A stretch of DNA of 64,000 bases from Blautia hansenii DSM 20583 (GCF_002222595.2 NZ_CP022413.2:2790001-2854000), one strand, 5' to 3'; positions 34,134 to 44,185 are shown, counted from the first letter of the stretch. Notes: generated by a model not told the origin, from the sequence alone. Numbers and translations: made by a program.

Positions 34134-36578
34134 TTATTCATTAATTTTTTCCATATAACAAATGAAAACATTTCCGTTTTCCTCAAATACCTTTGTGCTG
34201 TCATTCATACCCATAGGAGCTGTTGTCTGAGAAGACGGGTCATATAAGTAAGTGTTATAGCCGTCAAAGCCTACTATAACCTTTGAAGCTCCGCCTTCAC
34301 CTTTTACAATCACAGGTCTTTGTGCACCGGTTTGATATAAAATCTGAGAAAGTGTACAGCCTGTCATATCCACAGCCTGTCCCTGCTTTTGTATCTCTTT
34401 TTCCAACTCGTCTGCACTCAGAGGAGCTTTTTTCACTGCATCGGGAATATCTCCCAGAGCAAGCATTGCCTTATCTGCTGTATTGCCTCTTTCCCACACA
34501 TACTGCTGTGCTCGGTTGAGTACAACTCCTGCGTTGGTATCGGCTGTCTGGATTGCCTCTGCTGCATTTTCATAAATCCCCCATAGTTTTCCCATGGCAT
34601 ATACATAATATTCTTCCTTGTTCTTCTCTTTCTGCTCCATATTCAGAACAACATCCTTTGTGTTCTCCATAAATTTTGCTTCCATAACAAGGGGCTCCTG
34701 TTTGCTGCCGCCTTCAAACTGCAAGCCGATAATATTTGCCTGTCTGTCAGTTGTCATAAGCGCCACAGCAAAGGTTTTATCCTGCTTATCTCTTACATTG
34801 TTTAAAATCTGGCTGCTGGTAACCGTTTCGTAGCTTTCTCCATTCCACTGCGCTCTTATAATCTCAAGCAAATTATCCTGAAACTTCACATCCATCACAT
34901 AATATCCGTCTTCATGGTAGGTTTTCTTTACTTCGCCTGCTAAATTCTGAATACGGATTTCATTCATGGCAAACTGTCCGCCTACGATATCGCCGTCACC
35001 GGCAATACCATAAACAAGGTCATCGTTCATAAATCCAAACACTCGCAGCTTTGTACCTTCTTCTGCCTGAATTTTCTTCTGCTTCTGTGTTTCCATATCC
35101 ATCATCGTAATAGACGTACCGTTATTTACATCCATACCATCCAGCCATGCCACATATCTGCCGCTTTCTGATACCTTGAAGCAATCATCTTTCACATTTT
35201 CCTGCAAAATTTTATATTCTTTGTCTTCCATGTGAAACTGATATAAATCTCCGTTCAAAACTCTGTAAAAATATCCGTTCTTACTGATATAAGTAAACTT
35301 TTCAAGCTCCTGTTTCAAAAATTCAAAGGATTTTATACTGGAAAGGAAAAACCTTTCTTCTACAACATTCTGCTCGGCGCTGTAATGATAAACGGCAGTT
35401 CCTACTTTTCCTTCATGCTGTCCTCTGTTCATATATCCGTATAAAACAAAGTCCATGTCACCGTTTTTCTCTACCCGCACAAGCTCAATATCATGCTGAG
35501 AATAGTCATTTCTTTCATCGTTGCTACCCAAATCACGGAAGCTGAAAATACAGCTTAATTTGTTAGTTTTTAAATTATAAGACCATAAATCACCCTGCTG
35601 TACAAAAGCTACAATCTGCCCTGTGCTGTCAGACAAATACTGCACGTCCTTATCTGTAACACCTAAATTCAACTGACCTTCTGTTACAACGGATTGCTCT
35701 GTTGTCAGCACCTGCTTTGCACTTCGGTGAAAATCAAGAAGTCTTATTCTGGTCTGGTCGTAACGCATACGATAAAACTCATCTACCTGATAACGCTCAA
35801 TCTCGCCCTTTTCATTTTCAGCCGTCATGTAATACGTAATGGAAAGACTTCCTGTATTGGCATTGATATCTTTAATAGAAGGAATTCCCGGTCTGCTGAC
35901 TTCCGGTTCCAGCTCTTTCCATGTAACCATGTCCAAAGTAGAGTGAATATTCAAATCGTTAAAGCTGTTATTTCCTCCGGAATTATCTGTTTCCAAATAG
36001 GTTCTCAGCTCTCCTTTTCCTTCTTCCTCGAAGGTTTTTGTATAAAAGCTGTTCACAAACTCAATGTATTTTTCTGTGCTAAGTCCTGCTCTTTGTATCA
36101 GTCTTGTATAATAATTCCAACTGCCATGCTCTGTTTTTAAGGTAAAATTCAGCGCATACTCCTGATCCATCAATATGGATTTCTGCAAAGTAAACGCAGC
36201 GCTTAATGTTCCGTCTTCCTCTTCCTCAAAATGGTTAATCTTATTATTTTCTATGACTTTGCTGCCATCGGAAGTGCGGATTTCATATACCAGACTCTCT
36301 ATCTTCTGATTATACGGTGTAATGCTGACCTGCAAGGTTTTATCCGTTCCCAAAGGTGTCAGGGTATCACGCATAAAATCTGCCTGCATATCATCCTTAT
36401 ATCCATACATGCGGTTGACTGGCATACCGCCGATTTTCATTGCCATGCAGGGAATTGACGCCGTCTGCAAATCTGTTTTATTATCTGTATTCTGGCTGTT
36501 CATAAGGCAGCTGAAGCCTGCCACACCCAAAATAAAGATAAAAAACAAAATCAAAATTCTTCTTAGCTTTTTTTTCAT
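34134..36578 (-). CDS. Large membrane-anchored protein: propeller-like repeats and C39-like C-terminal domain
   Basis: An 814-residue exported protein with an N-terminal membrane helix (RILILFFIFILGVAGFSCLM). The middle has many beta-strand repeats (GQIVAFVQQGDLWSYNLKTNKL, RYVAWLDGMDVNNGTSITMMDMETQKQKKI) like a WD/TolB propeller. The last 140 residues (QKQGQAVDMTGCTLSQILYQ.., PVIVKGEGGASKVIVGFDGYNTYLYDPSSQTTAPMG) resemble papain-like C39 domains, but I see no catalytic Cys and the usual His before the GYD-like strand is not present. It may sense or bind peptides rather than cut them. Function unknown. Confidence 0.7.
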   Translation of the reverse strand: MKKKLRRILILFFIFILGVAGFSCLMNSQNTDNKTDLQTASIPCMAMKIGGMPVNRMYGYKDDMQADFMRDTLTPLGTDKTLQVSITPYNQKIESLVYEIRTSDGSKVIENNKINHFEEEEDGTLSAAFTLQKSILMDQEYALNFTLKTEHGSWNYYTRLIQRAGLSTEKYIEFVNSFYTKTFEEEGKGELRTYLETDNSGGNNSFNDLNIHSTLDMVTWKELEPEVSRPGIPSIKDINANTGSLSITYYMTAENEKGEIERYQVDEFYRMRYDQTRIRLLDFHRSAKQVLTTEQSVVTEGQLNLGVTDKDVQYLSDSTGQIVAFVQQGDLWSYNLKTNKLSCIFSFRDLGSNDERNDYSQHDIELVRVEKNGDMDFVLYGYMNRGQHEGKVGTAVYHYSAEQNVVEERFFLSSIKSFEFLKQELEKFTYISKNGYFYRVLNGDLYQFHMEDKEYKILQENVKDDCFKVSESGRYVAWLDGMDVNNGTSITMMDMETQKQKKIQAEEGTKLRVFGFMNDDLVYGIAGDGDIVGGQFAMNEIRIQNLAGEVKKTYHEDGYYVMDVKFQDNLLEIIRAQWNGESYETVTSSQILNNVRDKQDKTFAVALMTTDRQANIIGLQFEGGSKQEPLVMEAKFMENTKDVVLNMEQKEKNKEEYYVYAMGKLWGIYENAAEAIQTADTNAGVVLNRAQQYVWERGNTADKAMLALGDIPDAVKKAPLSADELEKEIQKQGQAVDMTGCTLSQILYQTGAQRPVIVKGEGGASKVIVGFDGYNTYLYDPSSQTTAPMGMNDSTKVFEENGNVFICYMEKINE

Positions 36579-36594
36579 TTAAAATCCTTCCTGT

Positions 36595-37758
36595 CTATTT
36601 CTCAAACAACAGCTTTTGGAGAGTGGGCTCTGCATGAAATGCCTTTGCACATGCTTCCCATTTTCCCTGCTGTTGTATATCATTTTTCTTATTTTCGTTT
36701 TTCACTGCACGGATAAGCAGATTTTTAGGTGTATGCTCCATATCAATAAACTCTAAAATCTGTGTATCATATCCTTTGCTCTGAAGCATCTGTGCCCGAA
36801 GACCATCTGTCAGTAAAGCTGCAAAGCGTTCTTTTAAAATTCCATATTCCAGTACCGGCTGCAACGCTTCGTTAGATACTTGTCTGTTCAATTCATGCTG
36901 GCAACATGGCACAGAAAGAATAACAGACGCTCCCCACTTCACAGCTTTCGCCAATGCATAATCCGTAGCTGTATCACAGGCATGAAGTGTTACCACCATA
37001 TCCACCTTATCTGCCCCTTCATAAGAAGCAATATCCCCCTGAAGAAAACGAAGCTTTGTATATCCGTATTTTTCTGCCAGTTTGCTGCAGGTTTTAATTA
37101 CGTCTTCTTTTAAATCCAGTCCTGTAACGCGGATATCGTACCCTTTCAGCTCCTTTAAATAATAGTACATGGCAAAGGTAAGGTAAGACTTTCCACACCC
37201 AAAATCAATAATCTGTACCTCTCTATCCTTAGGAAGCTTCGGCAGCACATCCTCAATAAATTCCAAAAAGCGGTTTAACTGTTTAAATTTATCATAACGT
37301 GCATTTTTCACCTTACCGTCTTGGCTCATGACACCTAAGTCCACGAGCCAAGGAACAGGTACGCCTTCTTTTAAAAGATAATTCTTGGTTCTATTATGAG
37401 AAAGCATAGGTACATACTCTTCCTTTGCCTTTCCCTTATTTTCTTTTACCTTAATGGTCACTTTGCCTTTTTTGCTCACCAGCGCAGATGCAGAAACTTC
37501 TCTTGTTTCTAACTGAAGCTGCTTGAAGTTTTCTTCCATTTGGCGAATTAAATATGCAACCACATTTTCTTTATCAAAATTTTCATGAAGCTCCTTTTGG
37601 CCTTCTGTTCTGGTCACCTGATAAACAAGCTCCCCTTTTAACAAAATGGGACGCACCTGAAGCTTTGATATTCCATCTTTTTTTCTGGCATTACTAATTA
37701 CGGCTTTTTTCAGCTTTTCATTTATATATTTATCTAAAAGTTCTTTTAATTTATCCAT
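36595..37758 (-). CDS. SAM-dependent methyltransferase (Methyltransf_32-type)
   Basis: A 387-residue class I methyltransferase. The SAM site is VQIIDFGCGKSYLTFAMYYYL, followed by VTGLDLKEDVIKTC and LHACDTATDYALAKAV..GASVILSVPCCQHELN. This set, especially the ACDTATD and PCCQHE motifs, occurs in proteins related to RNA- or small-molecule-modifying enzymes; the substrate is not known. The start at 37758 has AGGGG upstream. Confidence 0.85.
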   Translation of the reverse strand: MDKLKELLDKYINEKLKKAVISNARKKDGISKLQVRPILLKGELVYQVTRTEGQKELHENFDKENVVAYLIRQMEENFKQLQLETREVSASALVSKKGKVTIKVKENKGKAKEEYVPMLSHNRTKNYLLKEGVPVPWLVDLGVMSQDGKVKNARYDKFKQLNRFLEFIEDVLPKLPKDREVQIIDFGCGKSYLTFAMYYYLKELKGYDIRVTGLDLKEDVIKTCSKLAEKYGYTKLRFLQGDIASYEGADKVDMVVTLHACDTATDYALAKAVKWGASVILSVPCCQHELNRQVSNEALQPVLEYGILKERFAALLTDGLRAQMLQSKGYDTQILEFIDMEHTPKNLLIRAVKNENKKNDIQQQGKWEACAKAFHAEPTLQKLLFEK

Positions 37759-37872
37759 GTTTTTCCCCTGTATCTTGTATTTCCCCGTATCCTGCACAAA
37801 TGTTCGCAGGCTATTACTATTGTAAAAGCTTTGCTAAAAATCCGCAACCCCAAAACAGGCAGTTTTACAAAT

Positions 37873-38220
37873 TTACCTACAACGTTTTCTTCTGCAACGC
37901 CTCCGATACATCTCCTGGCAGAACAAAGTCCTTATAAATTCTCCTAATAAGTTTTCGGAAACGCTCTGCGTCTGCATTTCCATCCGGCTTTCCATTCTTT
38001 GACAGGCTCTCTCTATACTCCATTTATCCGGATATTCGTCATATAAAAAGCTTCCTTCATAATCCAGTCTGTCGCAGGCATCCTCGACCATTGCCTGTAT
38101 CATTCCCGCTGTCTTTGGATAGTAAGTACGCATAAGGTTTTTCTCCTCCTCCGCAGGAGCTTCTCTCATATAAAATTTACCTTTTTCTGCTGTTTTATAG
38201 AATGGTTTTTTCTCTTCCAT
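37873..38220 (-). CDS. Hypothetical protein, 115 residues
   Basis: A small charged soluble protein. The body (RTYYPKTAGMIQAMVEDACDRLDYEGSFLYDEYPDKWSIERACQRM) looks helical and conserved-like, and the C-terminus is strikingly basic (MYRRRCRRKRCR). I recall similar short proteins in Lachnospiraceae genomes but no function. Confidence 0.7.
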   Translation of the reverse strand: MEEKKPFYKTAEKGKFYMREAPAEEEKNLMRTYYPKTAGMIQAMVEDACDRLDYEGSFLYDEYPDKWSIERACQRMESRMEMQTQSVSENLLGEFIRTLFCQEMYRRRCRRKRCR

Positions 38221-38505
38221 GGATAATCTCCAAATATTTCTTCCTATTAGTATATGAGGGGGAAAATATATTGTTAGAGTACTATATAGGAATATCCCTG
38301 TATTTTACGCTCAGTCTGCGTTCCCTTTGAGCCTATGGTCTCAACGGGTACTCGACAAATTCGCTAAAAAAATAAGGACATTTTATTTATATTCCACAGC
38401 AATACATTTTCAATCTGTAAGGCGAAAGGATGAGGCGATGTAATGGTAGCGCAACAGATGAAAATTTAAACAAATCAGTATGCGAAGTGTGAATGATACA
38501 GTAAA
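38221..38505. other. Gene-free stretch of about 285 bp
   Basis: No supported coding sequence. It contains TGAGCCTATGGTCTCA (around 38329-38345) with an imperfect dyad and a mixed-composition block near 38400-38505, less AT-rich than its surroundings. Nothing here is recognised. Confidence 0.4.
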
Positions 38506-39510
38506 CTAGTTGGATTTTGTTTGCAGTGAAGTAAAGCTTACGTCTTCTACAAAAATGGATTGTTCTTCTAGGTTCTGAAGATAGGTCAGTATATTGTCTT
38601 TTTTTCCTGATACGCAGTAGTTTTCGCTTTCCAATGTTTTTAGTTTCTGTGCGTCCTGATATGTTTTTTCTAAAACACCGACTTCGTCTGTCCATGCTTT
38701 TCTGCCGTCACATAACCCTAAGTCTGTCCAAAGTTCAGAATTATCCAAGAGATTTTTTAAATTTGATAGATATACTTTTTTTAATTCTTTTTCTGATAAA
38801 AGCTCTCTCTCGTCTTCTTTTTCCATACATACGGTACGGTTGCTTAACTGTAAACCACCCTGAAATTCTGCATTTGGCTGATATACCTGTATCCAGTCTA
38901 TCTGAACAGGCAGATTTTGAAGCTCACTTAAAGTCTTTGCCTTGCTGTCGCTGACAACTAAGTATATCATAGCTGACTCCGGCAATTCTTCTATCTGCTC
39001 CACAATTTCCTCTTTATTACTATATGGCTGCTCAAACCGCCCGAAAATATGGGTAAAATATAATTGATTAGGCTCTATCATGTCTGTATATTTTCCACAT
39101 TTTACATGAAAACCTGCGTTTGGAGTTCCCAACTGTACCTCCGACTTTCCATCTGTTACCTGTACCTGAACTTCATAATTGGCAAAGCCTTTTGGCGTAA
39201 CCTCCATATCCATGATTTCTGTATAAGGTTTGGAAAGCTCCCAATAGTCCCTCATCACATTTGTATAAATTTTATCCGGCTCTTTGTTTAGCTTATAGGG
39301 ATTGAAATATAAACAATTCATGACCGGACTGATAATGGCAAAAATCAAAAGCAAGAAAATAAGCGTTGCCGAAACCGTAGTGATTATGATTTTGCGAATT
39401 CTCCTATTGATACTCTGGTTAATCTTCTTTTCTAAATCATCTTTAAGCGGAAGCTCCTCCACAAGAGCATTTAATTCTTCATCTAATTTTTTCTCGTTCC
39501 AGTCTTTCAT
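38506..39510 (-). CDS. Membrane-bound anti-sigma factor
   Basis: A 334-residue single-pass protein. The short cytoplasmic N-terminus (KKLDEELNALVEELPLKDDLEKKINQSINRR) is followed by a membrane helix at about 38-62 (IIITTVSATLIFLLLIFAIISPV) and a large extracytoplasmic domain. This matches the sigma-factor-regulator type of anti-sigma in Clostridia. It starts immediately after the ECF sigma stop codon, so it is almost certainly its partner. Confidence 0.85.
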   Translation of the reverse strand: MKDWNEKKLDEELNALVEELPLKDDLEKKINQSINRRIRKIIITTVSATLIFLLLIFAIISPVMNCLYFNPYKLNKEPDKIYTNVMRDYWELSKPYTEIMDMEVTPKGFANYEVQVQVTDGKSEVQLGTPNAGFHVKCGKYTDMIEPNQLYFTHIFGRFEQPYSNKEEIVEQIEELPESAMIYLVVSDSKAKTLSELQNLPVQIDWIQVYQPNAEFQGGLQLSNRTVCMEKEDERELLSEKELKKVYLSNLKNLLDNSELWTDLGLCDGRKAWTDEVGVLEKTYQDAQKLKTLESENYCVSGKKDNILTYLQNLEEQSIFVEDVSFTSLQTKSN

Positions 39511-40002
39511 CTACATCCCCTCCTTCATACTGCTGATTAATTTTTTCTTTGCCCGACAACGTATCTGCCTTACATTCTCTTTTGTCAGCCCGTGAGCTTT
39601 GGCAATCGCCTCATCGCTTAATTGAAAATAAATGCTTTCCATTAAAATTTCTTTCATTTGCACCGGTAAAGCTGCAATCGCCAAAAACAAAGCTTTTCGC
39701 TCCTCCTGCTCAATCATGCCTGCTAATAAGTCCTCTTCTGAACTCAAATACTCGCAAATCAGTTCTCCATCATCTAAAAGCTCTTTTTTACGCTTGTAGC
39801 ATAGATTGTAAAATTCATTTCTTAATACCTTTACCAGCCAGCCTTTTAAACTCCCTGTGTTTTCGTATGACAGAAATGCTTTTACAAAGGTTTCCTGAAG
39901 CAGGTCTTCTGCATCTGTCCGGTTCTTGGTAAGAGACAGAGCATATAAATATACAGATTTATGGTATTTTTCATAAATCAGTTGCCATTCATCCTTTTTC
40001 AT
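39511..40002 (-). CDS. ECF-type RNA polymerase sigma factor
   Basis: A 163-residue sigma-70 family protein with regions 2 and 4 only. Region 2 includes YEKYHKSVYLYALSLTKNRTDAEDLLQETFVKAFLSY; region 4 is LSDEAIAKAHGLTKENVRQIRCRAKKKL. It would direct RNA polymerase to a cell-envelope or stress regulon when released by the membrane anti-sigma encoded directly downstream. Confidence 0.92.
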   Translation of the reverse strand: MKKDEWQLIYEKYHKSVYLYALSLTKNRTDAEDLLQETFVKAFLSYENTGSLKGWLVKVLRNEFYNLCYKRKKELLDDGELICEYLSSEEDLLAGMIEQEERKALFLAIAALPVQMKEILMESIYFQLSDEAIAKAHGLTKENVRQIRCRAKKKLISSMKEGM

Positions 40003-40033
40003 ACGCTCCCTCCCTTCCTTCTATTATTAAAAC

Positions 40034-40057
40034 ACATAACGCAGGGATTTGTGACAG
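40034..40057 (-). promoter_or_regulatory. Candidate autoregulatory ECF promoter
   Basis: On the minus strand CTGTCAC (40051-40057) and CGTTATGT (40034-40041) are spaced about 16 bp from box to box and lie 30-55 bp before the sigma gene. This resembles the TGTCAC/CGT pattern of self-activating ECF operons but is not a strong match to SigA. Confidence 0.35.
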
Positions 40058-40079
40058 TTTTTATGGGAATTTTGTATGC

Positions 40080-40113
40080 AAAAAGCCCCTTGCATATACA
40101 AACAAGAGGCTAA
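40080..40113 (-). terminator. Terminator of the WG-repeat-like lipoprotein gene
   Basis: On the minus strand AGCCTCTTG pairs with CAAGGGGCT (one mismatch) and is followed by TTTTTG. Confidence 0.75.
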
Positions 40114-40153
40114 AAATCAATTTCTTATCCTATTATTATTTTGTAGTTTCTAT

Positions 40154-41710
40154 TTATTTCATAAAATGAACTTGTTTCCCTTTATCTTCAAATACACATT
40201 TTTTATTCTCTACATCAACATAATTATAACCATAATATGTTTGAAAACGTACACATCCATCTGTATATTCTCCTACCTTTTCATACGGCACATCTATAGT
40301 AAATACAATTTCTCCAGTTTTATCTATAAAAGCAGTAGAATGGTCATCAACCGGATATGACAGCATTCCATTCGAAACTCCTAAGTAATTTTTAAAGTCT
40401 CCCTCAACCTTAATCGGTTCAAATGCAAATTGTCCGTTTTCATCCAACATTGTTACGTATTTACCATCTGAACCGAAAATTTCTACTGATGCATATCCTC
40501 CCGAATACTCTCCGATATGTCTTATATCCACATCCGGGAAAGCTTCCTCAGAAATCATGTTTCCATTAAAGTCATATACTCTAATGGTTGTTTCATCATT
40601 TGTACGGATACCACTAAATGTTAATACTGTATTATCTGAAACCAACATATCAGCTACTCTATAATCATATGGAGGATTAAACTCTGCTATTAAGTTCCCT
40701 TCCAAATCACAAATACCTCCTTCTGCAATTAATTTATTACCTCTTTTTGCATGAATTCTTGTACTGTATCTTCCTCCATTAAGATTATTAATTTCAGTCA
40801 CCTTGCCATCCTCTCCAGAAATACAAACATTTCCCGTTAATATTATCCCGTTTCCAAGTATTCCATCTGTGTACTCCCCTAACTCAGCTGACAAAGGAAT
40901 CACTTCTTCTCCGTTATTATTTACAACACCATATTGCACTTCTTTTGTTTGGTATCCAGAAGGCCGTTTTTTAACAAGATAATATCCATTTCCCATCTTC
41001 TCCACTTCACTATATTTCTCGCCTAAATCCACAATAATATTTCCTTCCACGTCATAGATTTTAGCAAATTCTCCCAGGTCTTCCCATAATAATCCTCCAC
41101 TTTGAAAAGTAGCGCGATATCTTGCATCACGATCTGTTATCCCATACGGATATTCTCCTGCATCTTCTAATTCAAATACAACACTTCCTTCTTTATTTAT
41201 CACTACCGGTTTGTCTCTGTCCTCATCTGTCCGAATTAGTACTGCTGCCATTCCTTCTGAAAAATTTTCTCCATCAATTATATGGATTTCCTCTTCTGAA
41301 GAATCTGTTTCAGACTCTACATTTTCTCCTTTTTGTACTTGTTTCATCTCGTTTTGTATATCTTCCAATTTTTTATCTGTTTTGGTAAATATTTCATCTA
41401 TCCACTCCGAATTATCAGCTTCAAACAATAATTCATCTGTCTCCTGTTCTAATTTTGATTGAATATTATAATCTAAGCATCCTGATACCACAAGAATATC
41501 ATTTTCCAGATCCCATGTTCCTTCCACTATTTCATCATCACTGCCGTCTTTATACATACATGTTTTATCTTCATATAAAATCAAAACACTTCCCGCTTCC
41601 CCTAGCCAAGTTCCCTCATAATCTGCATATCTCTTTTCTCCACAGGCATTTATCATAGATACTATACATACCATTAGAACCATCACTACTATTTTTTTAC
41701 ATTTTCTCAT
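40154..41710 (-). CDS. Lipoprotein with WG-like repeats
   Basis: A 518-residue lipoprotein. The lipobox is SMINAC (Cys23), then a short domain with EGTWLGEAGSVLILYEDKTC like DUF5640. From about residue 150 there are repeated units of the WG type (EGMAAVLIRTDEDRDKPVVINKEGSVVF; YGVVNNNGEEVIPLSAELGEYTDGI; VTMLDENGQFAFEPI; AFIDKTGEIVFTIDVPYEKVGEYTDGCVRFQ). Such repeats form surface-exposed beta structures. It heads an AT-rich group of three exported proteins, all minus strand. Confidence 0.8.
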   Translation of the reverse strand: MRKCKKIVVMVLMVCIVSMINACGEKRYADYEGTWLGEAGSVLILYEDKTCMYKDGSDDEIVEGTWDLENDILVVSGCLDYNIQSKLEQETDELLFEADNSEWIDEIFTKTDKKLEDIQNEMKQVQKGENVESETDSSEEEIHIIDGENFSEGMAAVLIRTDEDRDKPVVINKEGSVVFELEDAGEYPYGITDRDARYRATFQSGGLLWEDLGEFAKIYDVEGNIIVDLGEKYSEVEKMGNGYYLVKKRPSGYQTKEVQYGVVNNNGEEVIPLSAELGEYTDGILGNGIILTGNVCISGEDGKVTEINNLNGGRYSTRIHAKRGNKLIAEGGICDLEGNLIAEFNPPYDYRVADMLVSDNTVLTFSGIRTNDETTIRVYDFNGNMISEEAFPDVDIRHIGEYSGGYASVEIFGSDGKYVTMLDENGQFAFEPIKVEGDFKNYLGVSNGMLSYPVDDHSTAFIDKTGEIVFTIDVPYEKVGEYTDGCVRFQTYYGYNYVDVENKKCVFEDKGKQVHFMK

Positions 41711-41762
41711 ATTTTTTCTCCTTTTAATAGTTCGTCTTTCATATTATCACTTTTTTCATATT

Positions 41763-44183
41763 CTACGTTCCTGTTCCTACATAACTATATTCAGCCTGAA
41801 ACTCTTTTCCTTCCTGCTGCATCCCTGCTCCATAGTATAATACTCCATCCTGATTTTTTATGGTAATAGCAACTGTCTCTCCCTGTATATCAAGTTTTAC
41901 TGATAAAGTTTCTCCTGACCTTCGTCCTTGAACTTCATACTCTGCTTTACCGTCTTCCCAAGTAAATACAAAATCTTCTACGGAAGCAGACGCACCATAA
42001 TTGTACCATTCTCCCCAGTAACATTGCTTTTTGTCTCCCTCCGTACACACTTGTAATTCTGCACGAAAGTCCCCATCCGAATATCTATAAACTCCTTCTT
42101 TTAAAACACTTTCTGTATTAGGAGTATTCTCAGTATTATTCTCAGAAGCATCCACTCGTTTCCAGAATATTTTCGTTCCATCTCCAAATTGGTCGAAAGC
42201 AATTCTTGAAATGTCTTCTGTTTCCATGTATAATTCTAGCTCTCCTGTATTTGGATCTCCTTCTGCCAAATTCACCTTAATAATTTCATTTTCCACTTTA
42301 AAATTACCTTTTCCATAATATTCTGTTACTCCATATTCAAAAGTACCATCTTCTCTAAATACCATCTGGCTCCATCTTCCAGCCATATAATATAATGAAC
42401 CATAAATCTTTTTCATACTTTTATTGTTGTATTCCATAGTGTATTTTTCATCTATCGTCCATTCACCAATTAAATCTCTCAGAGTATCATTATTATCGCT
42501 TAATATTTCAATAATTTTTTTGGGGTTATAGGTTATAAGATCATATTCATCTAATGCATAATCGTACTGTTCAGTTTCTTTTAATAATGTCAAATATGTA
42601 TACATTTTGTTAATCTTATCTTTTACTTCTTTTCCTCTATCAGACTCTTCCCATTTACCATCACTATTCAAATAATAAATATAACTCCAACACCTCAAAT
42701 TACTTTTTATCGCAGTTCTCATAGACTTTCTAAAGTTTTGTGCTTCACCGGAATTTACATTTTTTAAATTCAATGCATCATGTTCTATTTCCGCATCTAT
42801 TCTCGAAGCTACTGCCACATTAATCAAACATGTAACCATATAAGATAATTCTGCTTTATCCATTTCATCTGCAATATTTCCAAAGCATTTCGCAACACTT
42901 GTTCCTGTATTTATAGCTAAAATAAAATAATCTGTAATTCTCCCATATACCGAAGTCTCTGTCAATATTTTTTCAAGCATAAGTGTTGCTATTTTTTCTA
43001 AAGTATATTCTGTTGTTGTCTTGTCCTTATTAATGCTCTCCTGATAACAAGATTCAGCAACTTTTTTTATCCTTTTTATATACCCTTTATGATTTGCATA
43101 ATTAGTTTCGTCTAAATTTTTAAGAACTTCTAAATCTTCCAAACACTCTTTATTCCAGTTTTCAGCGCGACTATAAGTTTCATAAGAAGAAACCGCTATT
43201 TCCGCCAAACTAATAGCATCAGATAATTTACTTGCATATTTATTCCAAGCCCTAAGTTCAATAGAAGCATCATATTCTTTTCCATTCCAATTCACTAATT
43301 CTAGGTATTTACGTATTTTTTCTGCTGGAACGCTTTCTAAATCATTCATGATTTCCTCTGCTGTCTCAATAGTTTTTCCACCTATTGACAATACATTTAC
43401 TAAATCTTTCCCAGAAGCTAATACACCTGTAAAGCCTCGATTATATAATTCTTTTTTCAGGTATTGGTTTGTATTTTTATCATAGAAAACTTCATCTTCT
43501 TCATTTAATGTTTGAATTGCTTTGACATATTGTTCATCTTTCAACTTATCAGCACCCCACACTGGAATTAATAACCTAAAATCAAAATTATTACATGCTA
43601 AGCTTAATGCATCATAAAATCCTGATGAACCAATGCTCTCTTTTGGATTCAATAAATCTAGCTGTGAAACAGAGTCTGCAAGAATAGATGGATAATCATA
43701 AGCCATAAAATCAAGAAGTGTATAGACTGGAATATTAATCAATAATTCACCATCTATGATTTCTGCTTTAACACGCAAATAATTAAAAATTTGTACAATA
43801 TCAAGAAATACATTCCCCTCCCATTCTATATATCCTTCAAATTCCTTTTCTCCATATTGCATAGAACTTATTTTCTTTAATTTAGGAAAAATAGTAATAT
43901 CCTGACTACATTTCTTTTGATTTTCTCCTTTTCTTTTTAAAATAATTTTTCCATCAGATGAGTCTATAACTTTTTTATCAAAATCTGCCACTTGTACTAA
44001 ATCATCTATATTTATATAAACATTTTTTCTATCTGTAACAACTTTACATGTCATTCTATTGTCATCATTCAATCTCCGTATAGGCAAATATTTTATTTCA
44101 TATTCAGAGGCTTTTACCTCCACTATTCTAGCTGGTATCAACATGCAAAAACATAAAATAAATGCTAAAATCTTCTTTAACAT
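41763..44183 (-). CDS. Large secreted protein of unknown function
   Basis: An 806-residue protein with a signal peptide (MLKKILAFILCFCMLIPARI..VKA). Residues about 50-155 resemble a copper-amine-oxidase-N-like stalk domain (VYINIDDLVQVADF, NVFLDIVQIFNYL). A long helical middle follows (200-560). Near residue 575 a short domain LIGEWTIDEKYTMEYNN ... EDGTFEYGV is like the one in the neighbouring lipoprotein. The C-terminal 110 residues (EGVYRYSDGDFRAELQVCTEGDKKQCYWGEWYN) are beta-rich. No catalytic pattern is visible. It is 2 bp after the small lipoprotein gene. Confidence 0.7.
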   Translation of the reverse strand: MLKKILAFILCFCMLIPARIVEVKASEYEIKYLPIRRLNDDNRMTCKVVTDRKNVYINIDDLVQVADFDKKVIDSSDGKIILKRKGENQKKCSQDITIFPKLKKISSMQYGEKEFEGYIEWEGNVFLDIVQIFNYLRVKAEIIDGELLINIPVYTLLDFMAYDYPSILADSVSQLDLLNPKESIGSSGFYDALSLACNNFDFRLLIPVWGADKLKDEQYVKAIQTLNEEDEVFYDKNTNQYLKKELYNRGFTGVLASGKDLVNVLSIGGKTIETAEEIMNDLESVPAEKIRKYLELVNWNGKEYDASIELRAWNKYASKLSDAISLAEIAVSSYETYSRAENWNKECLEDLEVLKNLDETNYANHKGYIKRIKKVAESCYQESINKDKTTTEYTLEKIATLMLEKILTETSVYGRITDYFILAINTGTSVAKCFGNIADEMDKAELSYMVTCLINVAVASRIDAEIEHDALNLKNVNSGEAQNFRKSMRTAIKSNLRCWSYIYYLNSDGKWEESDRGKEVKDKINKMYTYLTLLKETEQYDYALDEYDLITYNPKKIIEILSDNNDTLRDLIGEWTIDEKYTMEYNNKSMKKIYGSLYYMAGRWSQMVFREDGTFEYGVTEYYGKGNFKVENEIIKVNLAEGDPNTGELELYMETEDISRIAFDQFGDGTKIFWKRVDASENNTENTPNTESVLKEGVYRYSDGDFRAELQVCTEGDKKQCYWGEWYNYGASASVEDFVFTWEDGKAEYEVQGRRSGETLSVKLDIQGETVAITIKNQDGVLYYGAGMQQEGKEFQAEYSYVGTGT

Positions 44184-44185
44184 TT

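Noticed and set aside
38387..38695. Minus-strand frame of 102 codons at the end of the anti-sigma gene
   Set aside because: It overlaps the anti-sigma gene in another frame, has no ribosome site and a non-protein-like composition.
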